DNA of 31,948 bases from Alphaproteobacteria bacterium (GTDB lineage Bacteria > Pseudomonadota > Alphaproteobacteria > Sphingomonadales > Sphingomonadaceae), in contig JADCGM010000171.1 in assembly GCA_020249025.1 (NCBI GenBank), positions 1 to 31,948 of the forward strand, read 5' to 3'. The position numbers and the translations under genes were made by a program. The notes under the pieces were generated by a model. It saw nothing but the letters and a program-made list of their open reading frames with translations. It was not told the origin of the DNA and did not search any database. This document shows, in pieces, positions 5,902 to 14,444 of this stretch (positions within the stretch are counted from its first letter, which is position 1; each line of letters opens with the position of its first letter).

Positions 5902-7743
5902 TCAGCCCCGCACCACGTCGACGATGCAGGTCCAGGCAGGATCGCGGACGACATCTTCGCGCAAAAGGCGGGACCAATCGTCCTCGCTAGGGTTCAGCAC
6001 GATCGCACGGCCCACGACCATCCGGCGTTGCGCCGGCGTCGGGTCATAGACGGTGATGCCCTTGATCCCGCCGGCACCGTCCGAAACAGCCACGACGTAG
6101 TCCCCGGGCGCCGCATCAGGCGCAAGCTCCACGATGCCCGGCACGACGCCGACGTAGGAGATGCGGTCGACTTTCTGTCGTTCCGCCTCGAGGCGGGCCG
6201 TGAAGATCGGAACCGCTACCTCGTACTCGATCAGCGCAGCCGCGTGGGCAGCCTCGGCCTCTTCGACAGCAGCGTTATGATCGGCACGCGCGGCCTCCCA
6301 CGCATCGAGCAAGTCTTGATAGGCGGCGACGGCGGCGGCGTGCTGCTCCTGTGCCTGCGCGACCAGAGCGTCGTACTGGGCCCTAGCCTTGGTCCATAAA
6401 TCCAGCTTCGCCGGGTGATCTTGCACCCGGGCCTCATGGGCCGACCGGGCAGAAGTCCATGCGTCATGGGCCAGCTCGTGCCTGACCATCCGACGCAGGA
6501 AGGCGTGATCGTCCTCATCCTCGCCACGCGGGGCGAGCACCGGCTCGCCGAGATCGAACTCGCCCGGTGCGACAGGAGCTTCGCCTAGCAGGAACGGCGC
6601 GATCTGCAACGGGGCAGGACCATCGCCGGGATGCTCGGGGCCATCGTACTCGGGCAGATCCAGAACGGGCCGCCGAGGCGCATCACCCACCGACGCGCGA
6701 TTGCCCCAGGTGTCGCCGCCGACGTAGGCTGGGTCCACCGACTTGATCGCCGGTAGGACCATCAGGGCAAAATCGGTCGTCACTTCGTTGCGGGCGGTCA
6801 GGCCGCAGATGCCACCCTTCGGCACCGCTCCGCACCCAGCGTGCTTGTAGCGATACTCGGCATAGTCGGACCCACTGGCGTTGATGCTGCCGGCCGCATT
6901 GATCGAACGGCTTGTGCCCTCGGCCCGGCCGACCTGGAGGACACAGCCTGCGCTGTTCGATGCCCAGAGATAGGCACCGTCCTTGATCGCCAGGACGTTT
7001 TCGGAGCCGTAGACAGTCAGCAGGTTGTTGGTGCCAACGATCCCGGTCGCGCGCGCGACCGTCATCACAGTCGTCGAGCCGATCATGGTCGTCACGAGGC
7101 CGCTGTCGCTGTGGGCGCGCAGCCGCAGTTCCACGTTCGGGATGAAGGTCAGCGAGCCTGCCACCCCGCCGTCGCGCCAGAGGGCCAGCTGGGGCGTGCC
7201 GTTGCCGCTGCCACCATTCGTCGCTTGGATACGGACAATGGGATCGGTGCCGGCGACGTGAAGCGTGGTGGCCGGCGAAGTGCCGATGCCGATCGCGCTG
7301 GAGAAGTTGAGCGTGTTAGGGTTGAGGATGGTCGAGGCGTTGATCGTGACCGAGTCGCCCGAGGCATCGCCGAGCGTCGTGTTGCCGTTGATCGCGACGT
7401 TGCCCGTGAACGTGGCGCCGGCGAGTGCTGCATAGAGCGCCGGGTTGAAGGTCGCCGCCGCGGCCGCAGAGGCGGCTGCAGCCAGCGCATGGTACTTGGC
7501 CGAATACTCACCGCCCGCGACCGCCGAACCCGTCTTCGTCGCCCAGTCCTGCGCAAGGGTCTTCGCCGCCTCGGCAGCGGCTGCGTCCGCTGCGGCCGCC
7601 GCCGCATCGTCATTTACGTCTTCGGCGAGCGCGTTCGCCTGGACCGCGAACGTCGGGAGCGCGGACAGGAACGCGTCGGCGCGCGCCGAGAAGTTCGCCG
7701 CATCGTCACGAGTCGGCGGCGTCGGAAGTGCCGTGATGGGCAT
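5902..7743 (-). CDS. Tail fibre / receptor-binding protein
   Basis: This 613-aa protein is the last tail gene, where receptor-binding fibres usually lie. The N-terminal 100 residues are Ala-rich and helical, suggesting a trimeric tail-attachment stalk. Residues about 108-285 are Gly/Thr/Asn-rich beta repeats typical of fibre shafts (TFTGNVAINGNTTLGD). GSDYAEY (291-297) followed by CGAVPKGGICGL and KSVDPAYVGGDTW resembles a conserved segment in phage fibre proteins near autoprocessing or chaperone-like domains (peptidase G2/S74 area). Residues about 415-520 form a long Ala/Glu/Gln coiled coil, and the C terminus returns to a compact beta-like domain. Host specificity cannot be read. Confidence 0.75.
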   Translation of the reverse strand: MPITALPTPPTRDDAANFSARADAFLSALPTFAVQANALAEDVNDDAAAAAADAAAAEAAKTLAQDWATKTGSAVAGGEYSAKYHALAAAASAAAAATFNPALYAALAGATFTGNVAINGNTTLGDASGDSVTINASTILNPNTLNFSSAIGIGTSPATTLHVAGTDPIVRIQATNGGSGNGTPQLALWRDGGVAGSLTFIPNVELRLRAHSDSGLVTTMIGSTTVMTVARATGIVGTNNLLTVYGSENVLAIKDGAYLWASNSAGCVLQVGRAEGTSRSINAAGSINASGSDYAEYRYKHAGCGAVPKGGICGLTARNEVTTDFALMVLPAIKSVDPAYVGGDTWGNRASVGDAPRRPVLDLPEYDGPEHPGDGPAPLQIAPFLLGEAPVAPGEFDLGEPVLAPRGEDEDDHAFLRRMVRHELAHDAWTSARSAHEARVQDHPAKLDLWTKARAQYDALVAQAQEQHAAAVAAYQDLLDAWEAARADHNAAVEEAEAAHAAALIEYEVAVPIFTARLEAERQKVDRISYVGVVPGIVELAPDAAPGDYVVAVSDGAGGIKGITVYDPTPAQRRMVVGRAIVLNPSEDDWSRLLREDVVRDPAWTCIVDVVRG

Positions 7744-7756
7744 GCTGGTCTCCGGT

Positions 7757-8653
7757 TCAGGTAAGGCCTTCGACCGTCAGGCTGCAGTAGCTGACGGACG
7801 GGAACGCGACGTCGATCGAGAAGTCCTTGTAGAAGCCGAAGATCGTCATCGACTCGAAGGCCTCCTCGCCGATCCACAGGACCGGCTGCGCCCGCAGGCT
7901 CGCGAGCAAGCGCTGGGCTGCATCGACCTGGTCGGTGAGGATGAGGCTGCGCGCCGTCATGCGCTTCGACCAGTTGCGCTCGACGACCGTCGTCACGCCG
8001 AAGTCGTCGGTCACTTTGCGGCTGTAGTCGACGATGCCGATATCGACGCCCTGTTCGGTCGAGCCGAGCTCGGCGGTCTTGCCGATGATCAGGCCGCCCA
8101 CGCTCACCGTATCGGTCGCGCCGCCGCCAAAGACCTCGACCTTGACGACGGCCTCTGGATAGACCGGCAGATCGAGGAACAGCGCCACCGTCTTCATGCC
8201 GATCGGCTCGAAGAAGTAGGCGAACCAGTTGTTGATGGCGACGCCCGAGGTCATGAACGACCGCTCGCCTTCGTAGACGACCGTCGCGTCGACGGTCATC
8301 GTCACCGTTGCACTCTCGGCCACAGTATCGATGAGCGCGAGGGTATCGACCGAGCCCGGTGAGAGTTCGACCGTAAGCGAGTCAGCCCGCGACGTTTCGG
8401 TGCCGACCCGGTTGTCGAACATCGCCCAGCGGTTCGTCGGCCCGAGATCCACCCACTTCGTCGGGTTGGTCGCAGGGTTGAAGCCGGTGTTGGCGCCAAC
8501 CAGCGACTCGTACCGCCGGTGCGTCGACGCCAGGATGACCTTCGCCCCAAGCGCGTAGGTTGTACCGGCGGCCCACGCGGGGTGATCGGTCTCGGGGACG
8601 TCACTGCTGACGAGTGAGGCGTCGGTGATGACGATCGGCCGGACGACCTTCAT
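7757..8653 (-). CDS. Distal tail protein with a carbohydrate-binding-like module
   Basis: This 298-aa protein starts at an ATG overlapping the tape-measure stop (ATGA). Near the N terminus (about residues 22-75) the pattern W..GTTYALGAKVI...YESLV..NTGFNP...P.KWVDLG resembles the short CBM5/12-like modules found in phage tail proteins that contact surface glycans. The rest is predicted beta-rich with no motif I recognise. Its position between the tape measure and the fibre suggests a baseplate or tail-tip component. Usual distal-tail genes of other phages (DUF2163- or NlpC-type) are absent here, so this one protein may do more of the tip work. Confidence 0.7.
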   Translation of the reverse strand: MKVVRPIVITDASLVSSDVPETDHPAWAAGTTYALGAKVILASTHRRYESLVGANTGFNPATNPTKWVDLGPTNRWAMFDNRVGTETSRADSLTVELSPGSVDTLALIDTVAESATVTMTVDATVVYEGERSFMTSGVAINNWFAYFFEPIGMKTVALFLDLPVYPEAVVKVEVFGGGATDTVSVGGLIIGKTAELGSTEQGVDIGIVDYSRKVTDDFGVTTVVERNWSKRMTARSLILTDQVDAAQRLLASLRAQPVLWIGEEAFESMTIFGFYKDFSIDVAFPSVSYCSLTVEGLT

Positions 8654-11600
8654 GCCGCGTCCCTCGTCTCGATCGCATCGCCGTCCGGCGTCACCCGTTC
8701 GAGGATCCGAGCGGTCTTGCCGGTGTGGCCGGCAGTCGCTGCGTGTCCTGCCCGGTTCTCGGCGCGCAGCTCGGAGACCTCGGAGCGCAGGCGGCGCAGC
8801 TCGGCGACGACGGCGCCGTCGTTCGCAGCGGACTGCGCGCCGGCGATCTGGCCCTGGATGAAGTTGTCCCACCAGGCAGGCTTTGCCGCGCCGGCGTTCC
8901 CGAGCATGGCCACGACGTCGGCAGCAGACGCGAACCCGCCACCGACCAGTGCCGCCGTTTCCTCGAGGCTGCCGGCGACGCGGCCGCGGATCCTCGCGAG
9001 CTCGGCGGTGTCGGCGGCACTCGCCTCGGCCGCGGCCAGCAGCGAGCCTGACAGCGAAGTGAGCAGGCGGGCCGCGTCCTGGTCGCCGCCGCGCGCCAGT
9101 GTCGTCGCATCCTCGAAGCGGGCCATGAGCGTGGCAAAGCTGCCGGTTTCGTCACCCATAACGCCGCGGATCCGCTGCACTTCGTCGAGCAGGCTATCGG
9201 TGATCGAGGCCCACGCATCCCGCAGCCGATCGGCGGCTTGCGTCGCCTCCTCCGCTGCCCGGGCGGCCTGCTCCTGCGCGGCCGTCTGGTCCTGCAATGC
9301 CCAGATCTGAAGCTGCAAAGCGCGGTTCGAGGCGTCGAGGCTGGCGAGATCGCGGGTCCTCAGCGCTGCTGTGTTCCCCTGCAGCTCGAGCAGCTGGCGT
9401 TCGAGGCCCGCGCGCTCCGAGAGGATCTGGGCCTGCGCGGCAGCGGCAGCCGCCGCCGCACGCTCAGCCTCGGCTGTCGCTGCGGCCGCATCTTCGAGGG
9501 ACCAGATGTAAAGCTGCAGCGAGCGATTGGAAGCGTCGAGCCCATCGAGCTCGCGGCGGCGCAGCTCGCCCGTGTTGCCCTGCATCTCGAGCAGCCGGCG
9601 CTCCAGGCCGGCGCGCTCGCTCGCGATCGCGGCCGCCGCCCGTGCGGTATCATCGAGTACCCGCTGCGCCTCGCTTGCGGCACGTGCCGCGGCTTCGGTT
9701 GCAGATGCCTGTTCCTCAAGCGCCCAGATCTGCAGCTGCAGGGCGCGGTTCGATGGGTCGAGCGCTTCGAGCTCGCGCCGGCGCAGCTCGGCCGTGTTGC
9801 CCTGCAGCTGCAGCAGCCGCTCCTCTAGACCGAGCCGCTCCTCTGCGATCGCGTTGGCGCGCTCGGCCGCCTCGGCTGCGGCGTCGGCGGCCGCCTGGGC
9901 GGCATCCTCGGCTGTCCCAAAAACGTCGGCGAACGTCGGCCCGAGCTTCAGCAGTGCGACATAGGCCTGCCGGCCAGCCTCGGTCGTCAGGTCCTGCGCC
10001 TCGACGAGCGCCCGGAAGGCGGCCGCGGTCGCCGGCATCTCCAGTCCGAGATCGCCCATGACGCGGGACAGCTGCGACGTGCGCAGCGCGGCCCGCTCGG
10101 CGTCCGTATAGAAGCTCTCGAAATAGTCGCCGATCGCCGACTGGGCAGCACCAATGTCGCCGAACTGGTCGACGAGCATCATGACGGCGTCGACGCCCAG
10201 GCGCGTCGACTGGCCGAGCAGGGCGAAGCTGCCGTTGAGCGCCTCGACCGTCGAGGCGACGCGGACGATCGTCTCGAAGTAGCCCTCGCCGACTCTCTGG
10301 AACTTCTCCAGGCCGGGGAGTGCTGCCTGCGCCATGTTGTCGGCGGCCGCCCCGAAGATCGCGGCGAGCTTCTCCTGGATCTCCTCGCCCTTCAGCCCCA
10401 TCAGATCGATGCGGCCGATATCGACCACGAAGCTCGCGAGCTTCGACTCGACCTCGCCGAGCGAGATCCCGAGCGGCCCGGCCGCCGCGCCGATCGCCTT
10501 GTTGAAGTCGGCGAAGATCAGCGCGAACTGGCGCTCCAGCTCGTCGTCCGCCGCCGTCGTCTGGGTGCTGTACTTCTTCGACGTCGTGATGCCGAAGGTC
10601 TTCTTCTTCTTCTGGACGTCGGAGAAGTACTCGGCAGCGAAGCCGCCATTGAAGATGTCGGCGAGCGACTGCGGTCCAGCCGAGATGCCCTGTCCGATGA
10701 TGCTCGTCTTCGTCCCGAACAGCGCCTTGCCAATACCGCCGATGAGGCCGCCGACGATCGGGATCTCGGAGAGCACGCTGAAGACGGCCCCGTCGAGGCC
10801 CGACAGCTTCGTGCCAAGCTCGACGCCGCCGCCCGACGCTTCGATGCCGCCGGTGCGCTGGACGAGGTTCGTCAGCCCGCCGATGTTCGCCTCGATGTTG
10901 CGAAGCGAAGCCAGCATCTGCGAGCTGTAGCGCATGGTCAGCGTGTCGACCTCGGTCAGCTGCTGGATGGAGCGGGCGATGCTCTCGCTCTGGGCTTCGT
11001 CATCACCGAAGACCGTGCCCTTGCCAGTGCTGTAGGTTGGCTTCGAGGATCCGCCACCGAATGCCCCCCCGATCGCCACGCCAAGCGAGGCGATGACCGC
11101 CGCCGTTGCCGCACCCGCCGCGATGTTCGCGGGGAAGGGGAGGGACCGGATCGAATTGACGACAGCCTCGACCGCCTTGACGGCCGTCGTCGCCAGAGAG
11201 TTGCCCTGCTCGACGCCGGCGCGCGCGGTATCGGACGCCGCCATGGCCGCATCGCTCGACAGCTTCGCGGCCGTCACGCCGCCCAGGAGCCCGATCTTGG
11301 TGGCGGCCGTCTGGATCGCCAGCCCGACTTCGATCGCGCGGAAGGCGGTCTCGGCCGCCTCGAGGGCCTTGTAGCCCTTGCTACCCTCCTTGAAGAAGCC
11401 CTTCGCAGCACCCGCGAGGTTGCCGTAGTCGTTGATCTGCAGGCGAGTGCGCTGGCGCTCGATCCGCTGCAGGGCAAGGAAGTCGCTGCCGGCAGCTTTG
11501 ACCGCCTCGGCATAGGCCTCCTGCCGCTCGACCATCTTGTCCATGCCGTTGACGAGCGCGCCAAGTGCACGGCCGCTGTTGCCGAAGACCCCGTCGAGAT

Positions 11601-13200
11601 CGATGTCGGCCTTCAGTGACAGGAACCGCTCGACCGACTCGTTGGCGCGCTTCCAGGCATCCGCGAAGCCCTCGATGTCGCGCTGCGCCATGTCGTCGAG
11701 CGACGTCGAAAGCACCTGCCGGGCGGCAATGAGTTCGTTGACGCGGCGCTCGGCATCGAGGCGCTCCTCGACCACCTTCCAGCTGACGCCGGCGCGAGCC
11801 TGCTCCGCACGAAAGCGCGCCTCCTCGAGTGTCGCGCCCTGCCGCATCAGGTCCAGCACGTCGGCGAGGTGTGCGGTCTCGTCGGTCAGGCTCCGCTCGG
11901 CGATCACACGGTTGAGCCGCTGTTCCGCCTCGATACGCGCGTCGATCTGGGCCTCGGTCACCCCGGCCTGCGCTTGCTGGATCCGGAAGCGCGCCTCCTC
12001 GACCTTCATGCCCGCGCCGATTAGCTCGACCTGCCGCGTCAGCCCGCTGGTATCGGCCTCGAAGTCCTTCTGCAGCTTCAGCAGTCGGTTGCGCTCTTCG
12101 AGCGCCGCCTTCGCCTTGCGGTTTCGCTCCTCTTCGGCCTTCTCGATCGCCTCCCAATCCGGCCCGGTCACCCCGGCGCCGGAAGTCGGGCGATCCTTGC
12201 CTGGAACCGTCCACTGGCCGGTCATGACGTGGAACTGATAGCCGTCAGCTGTTGGCCCGGGCTTCCTTGCCTGCCGATCGCGGGCCATACCCGAGCGGCC
12301 ATAGGCGGCCACGCCGGCACCGATGCCCGCGCCCGCGATGGCCCCTAGCGGTCCGCCGAGCAGCAAGCCAGCTGTGGCCCCGGCTGCAGCGCCCTTGAAG
12401 ACGTATTCCCAATCGGTCGGGGACATCAGGGATGCCGCCGTCGCAAGGCTGCTCAGGGCATCGGCGAGCCTCAGGATGCCGTCGGCGTTGTCCGCGACGA
12501 TTCCAGCGATCTTCGCCTCGAGTACCGTCTTAACGGCAGCCAGCTTATCGGCGGTCTGGTCGGCCTTCTGGATGTCGTCATCACCCAGCACCACGCCCAG
12601 CTCCTGAGCGGCCCGGCGGAGATCATCGATCTCGTCGGCGCCACCGGCGAGCAGCGTGTCGAGCTGCTGGCCTGCCTTGCCGAACAGCGCGATCTCGTAG
12701 GCCGCGCGCTGCGCTGCAGAAGGCATGGTGCCGAGCTTCTCAGCGATCTCCGGGATTAGATCGCCCGCGGTCTTCACATCGCCGTTGGTCTCGCGCAGCG
12801 ACAGCCCCAGCTCGCGGAAGACCTTGGCCTGTTCCTTCTCACCCTTCAGCGCCTTGCCGATGGTCTGGGTGAGCTTGGCCAGCCCCTTGTCCATCGCCTC
12901 CTGCTCGATGCCGACCTGAGTCGCCATGTAGCGATATTCCTGCAGGTCGCGCGTCGTGACGCCGAGCTGCTGGGAGACCTCCCCAAGCGAGGATGCGTAG
13001 TCGAGCCCGCGTCGGCCGACCTCGACCAGCGTGCCGATCGACAGGCCGGTTACGAAACCGCCGAGTGCCGTCTTCGCGACGTCGGTGGCGCGCTTGATCG
13101 ATCCCATCGAACGGTCGACGATCCCGGTCGCCCTGGTCATGTCGGATTGCAGGCGAGCGAGATTCGCGAGGATCTCGATTTCGAGGCTGCCGGCTTTCAT
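8650..13200 (-). CDS. Tail tape measure protein
   Basis: At 1516 aa this is the largest gene, placed directly after the tail assembly chaperones, as expected for the protein that sets tail length and is ejected during infection. It is largely helical and Ala-rich. Features in order: an N-terminal MKAGSLEIEILANLARLQSD start, Gly-rich hydrophobic stretches (about 277-300 and 690-713) that could insert in membranes, two copies of an EEARFR.QAQAGV repeat (about 400-490), and three 67-74-residue repeats (about 1113-1305). I chose ATG 13200 because AAGGA sits just upstream; the open frame extends further but reads as non-coding. Tail length in the particle should scale with this protein. Confidence 0.93.
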   Translation of the reverse strand: MKAGSLEIEILANLARLQSDMTRATGIVDRSMGSIKRATDVAKTALGGFVTGLSIGTLVEVGRRGLDYASSLGEVSQQLGVTTRDLQEYRYMATQVGIEQEAMDKGLAKLTQTIGKALKGEKEQAKVFRELGLSLRETNGDVKTAGDLIPEIAEKLGTMPSAAQRAAYEIALFGKAGQQLDTLLAGGADEIDDLRRAAQELGVVLGDDDIQKADQTADKLAAVKTVLEAKIAGIVADNADGILRLADALSSLATAASLMSPTDWEYVFKGAAAGATAGLLLGGPLGAIAGAGIGAGVAAYGRSGMARDRQARKPGPTADGYQFHVMTGQWTVPGKDRPTSGAGVTGPDWEAIEKAEEERNRKAKAALEERNRLLKLQKDFEADTSGLTRQVELIGAGMKVEEARFRIQQAQAGVTEAQIDARIEAEQRLNRVIAERSLTDETAHLADVLDLMRQGATLEEARFRAEQARAGVSWKVVEERLDAERRVNELIAARQVLSTSLDDMAQRDIEGFADAWKRANESVERFLSLKADIDLDGVFGNSGRALGALVNGMDKMVERQEAYAEAVKAAGSDFLALQRIERQRTRLQINDYGNLAGAAKGFFKEGSKGYKALEAAETAFRAIEVGLAIQTAATKIGLLGGVTAAKLSSDAAMAASDTARAGVEQGNSLATTAVKAVEAVVNSIRSLPFPANIAAGAATAAVIASLGVAIGGAFGGGSSKPTYSTGKGTVFGDDEAQSESIARSIQQLTEVDTLTMRYSSQMLASLRNIEANIGGLTNLVQRTGGIEASGGGVELGTKLSGLDGAVFSVLSEIPIVGGLIGGIGKALFGTKTSIIGQGISAGPQSLADIFNGGFAAEYFSDVQKKKKTFGITTSKKYSTQTTAADDELERQFALIFADFNKAIGAAAGPLGISLGEVESKLASFVVDIGRIDLMGLKGEEIQEKLAAIFGAAADNMAQAALPGLEKFQRVGEGYFETIVRVASTVEALNGSFALLGQSTRLGVDAVMMLVDQFGDIGAAQSAIGDYFESFYTDAERAALRTSQLSRVMGDLGLEMPATAAAFRALVEAQDLTTEAGRQAYVALLKLGPTFADVFGTAEDAAQAAADAAAEAAERANAIAEERLGLEERLLQLQGNTAELRRRELEALDPSNRALQLQIWALEEQASATEAAARAASEAQRVLDDTARAAAAIASERAGLERRLLEMQGNTGELRRRELDGLDASNRSLQLYIWSLEDAAAATAEAERAAAAAAAAQAQILSERAGLERQLLELQGNTAALRTRDLASLDASNRALQLQIWALQDQTAAQEQAARAAEEATQAADRLRDAWASITDSLLDEVQRIRGVMGDETGSFATLMARFEDATTLARGGDQDAARLLTSLSGSLLAAAEASAADTAELARIRGRVAGSLEETAALVGGGFASAADVVAMLGNAGAAKPAWWDNFIQGQIAGAQSAANDGAVVAELRRLRSEVSELRAENRAGHAATAGHTGKTARILERVTPDGDAIETRDAA
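9285..9860 (-). repeat. Three tandem coding repeats in the tape measure
   Basis: Three copies encode a unit with GLE-RLL-LQGNT-LR-R-L--LD-SNR-LQL-IW-LE. On the plus strand the marker CCAGAT(C/G)T recurs at 9301, 9502 and 9724, so the period is about 201-222 bp. Copy-number change by recombination would alter the protein by about 70 residues per step. Confidence 0.8.
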
Positions 13201-13231
13201 CGACTGTCCTTCGTTGGGATTGCCCGACCGC

Positions 13232-13255
13232 GCGCCGCCACATAGGTTGCGGCGC
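13232..13255. terminator. Hairpin upstream of the plus-strand small membrane gene
   Basis: This is a perfect 7-bp inverted repeat GCGCCGC/GCGGCGC with a 10-nt loop, in the gap between the tape measure start and the opposite-strand gene. It could attenuate minus-strand read-through into the tape measure or act as an operator; there is no T-run. Confidence 0.35.
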
Positions 13256-13268
13256 AAGGAGAACTGCG

Positions 13269-13475
13269 ATGCGGTACTGGTCGGCCAAGTGGGCCTTGAG
13301 AGTTTCGGGAGCAGCCGTAGGCGCTGCCGCCATCTACACTGGCGTGAACGCAATGATGTTCTGGGAGTCGGCACCGGCAATTGCCGTTGGCAACCTCATC
13401 ACATCGGCGACCATGCTCGCTTTATTCACGCTGTGCGAAGCGGTGTTTCAGATCATGCAACGCATGGAAGAATAG
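13269..13475 (+). CDS. Small two-TM membrane protein on the opposite strand (moron candidate)
   Basis: This 68-aa plus-strand protein has a basic start (MRYWSAKWALR) and two hydrophobic segments (about 11-31 and 37-60), ending QIMQRMEE. An excellent Shine-Dalgarno (AAGGAG, 6 nt before ATG) argues it is expressed. It is the only clear phage-region gene transcribed against the late operon, inserted exactly between the tail chaperone and tape measure genes. Such solitary, reverse-oriented genes in structural operons are often morons expressed from the prophage. A role in superinfection exclusion or altering host envelope properties is inference. No consensus promoter is obvious in the 68-bp gap. 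Confidence 0.7.
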   Translation: MRYWSAKWALRVSGAAVGAAAIYTGVNAMMFWESAPAIAVGNLITSATMLALFTLCEAVFQIMQRMEE

Positions 13476-13481
13476 CTAGAA

Positions 13482-13952
13482 TCAGCCCTTCCGCTTCGCT
13501 CTCGCGCCGAAGGCGGCCGCGAGCTTCTGCGCAACCAACTTCCGGTTCGCATCAATCTCCGACACCCACGGCGCCGGGCAGTCGACCTTCTCCGCTCGCT
13601 GGCTCTCGGCAAGGAAGACAGCCGACAGCTCCCGGATCATCCGAGTCTGCCAAGGCGGCAACCGCCGTCCCGTCTGCTGCTGCCAGGCCTGCAGCTCGCC
13701 CCAGCTGAGCGGCATCGCACCCATCCCGCCCGGTTGGACGGGACCAGCCTCCATCAGCATGTCGACCATCCAAGGGGCCGACAACGGCGGAAGCGGCACT
13801 GCAGCCCCTTCCGCCGTCATCTTCCGGATCCGGCTGACCGGCTCGACCGCTGCCGTCGAGCGGAGGGTCTTGCCACCCTCGGCCTTCGGCACCGCGTTCA
13901 GCCAGGCGAGTTGCCGGACGTAAAGGCTGAGCTCCTCGCTCAGCGCTTCGTA
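13482..13952 (-). CDS. Tail assembly chaperone, frameshift extension (T part of a G-GT-type protein)
   Basis: This frame (156 codons after the slip) has no credible start of its own: the only early start codon is a GTG at 13892 without ribosome site, and the open frame begins just 3 codons before the slip site. It reads YEALSEELSLYVRQLAWLNA and continues to the stop near the tape measure gene. After a -1 shift at TTTT (13952-13955) it is joined to the upstream chaperone, giving a fusion of about 288 aa. In lambda the equivalent gpGT loads the tape measure with the tail tube protein. The C-terminal part carries WQQQTGRRLPPWQTRMIREL, similar in style to siphophage tail chaperone tails. Confidence 0.75.
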   Translation of the reverse strand, partial: YEALSEELSLYVRQLAWLNAVPKAEGGKTLRSTAAVEPVSRIRKMTAEGAAVPLPPLSAPWMVDMLMEAGPVQPGGMGAMPLSWGELQAWQQQTGRRLPPWQTRMIRELSAVFLAESQRAEKVDCPAPWVSEIDANRKLVAQKLAAAFGARAKRKG

Positions 13953-13957
13953 AAATG
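13926..13957 (-). promoter_or_regulatory. Programmed -1 ribosomal frameshift signal
   Basis: On the minus strand the 0-frame reads CAT TTT ACG AAG CGC TGA. The TTTT at 13955-13952 lets the TTT codon re-pair one base back, and the next codon becomes TAC. Seven nucleotides downstream is a perfect hairpin, GCTGAGC (13944-13938), loop GAGGA, GCTCAGC (13932-13926), containing the 0-frame stop. A slip run followed by a stem at 5-8 nt is the textbook arrangement, and the location between chaperone genes before the tape measure is where such shifts occur. Confidence 0.7.
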
Positions 13958-14347
13958 GCTCCAGTCACCCACGTGGCGCGAAACCTGCTCGGCGATGAAG
14001 CCAAGTTTGCGATCACCGTAGACCGCCTTGAACATCTCGCGGCCGCCGTTGGGGTGCTCGGGATGGCCGAAGCCGTTGAAGCTGACCGTCAGGTCGGCGA
14101 GATCCTCGGCCTGCTCGGCGAAACGCTGCGCCGGCGTCTGGTCGGCCTTGCCCTTCTTGCGCAGCCGCTCGATCGCCCGGGCGTTCTGGCGCGACTGGAC
14201 AATGGCGAAGGGCTCGCTGCCCGGCCCGTAGACGGTGATGGAGATCGGCTTCTTCTTGTCGTCGAGCAGCGGTTCGTCGTTGCCGTTGAGCAGCTCGAAG
14301 GTGGACGTCTCTTCGGCGGCGACCTTGGTGATGTCGAAAACGGTCAT
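13940..14347 (-). CDS. Tail assembly chaperone (G-type)
   Basis: This 135-aa protein starts MTVFDITKVAAEETSTFELLN, ends in the 0-frame at the TGA inside the frameshift hairpin, and is immediately followed by the -1 extension. Early beta-rich residues are followed by an acidic and helical region (AQRFAEQAEDLADLTVSFNG). Size and location between the tail tube and tape measure genes match lambda gpG-like chaperones that keep the tape measure soluble for tube assembly. I chose ATG 14347 because AAGGA lies 7 nt upstream; a GTG 15 nt earlier is weaker. Confidence 0.8.
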   Translation of the reverse strand: MTVFDITKVAAEETSTFELLNGNDEPLLDDKKKPISITVYGPGSEPFAIVQSRQNARAIERLRKKGKADQTPAQRFAEQAEDLADLTVSFNGFGHPEHPNGGREMFKAVYGDRKLGFIAEQVSRHVGDWSHFTKR

Positions 14348-14373
14348 GCTTGCATCCTTCACGGGAGGAGGGT

Positions 14374-14439
14374 GCGCTGGCCCGCCCCGCCCCGTGAACG
14401 GGGCAGGCCAGCGCGGGTATTCCGGCCGTCAGGCCGGAA
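14374..14439 (-). terminator. Double hairpin between tail tube and tail chaperone genes
   Basis: There are two adjacent structures. TTCCGGCC (14420-14427) pairs with GGCCGGAA (14432-14439). A long stem is made of GCGCTGGCC/GGCCAGCGC (14374-14382 and 14406-14414), enclosing GCCCCGT/ACGGGGC. They directly follow the tail tube stop and probably reduce read-through, helping make tube protein more abundant than chaperone. No long T-run is present. Confidence 0.6.
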
Positions 14440-14444
14440 ACTGC

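Noticed and set aside
8654..8872. Upstream extension of the distal tail protein
   Set aside because: The extension is Arg/Pro-rich shadow of the tape measure C terminus; the ATG at 8653 overlapping the tape-measure stop is the natural start.
13893..14016. Separate start for the downstream tail chaperone frame, or a third chaperone frame
   Set aside because: The other frame (13552-14016) is Arg/Gly-rich shadow sequence, and the -1 frame has no start with a ribosome site; the frameshift explains it better.
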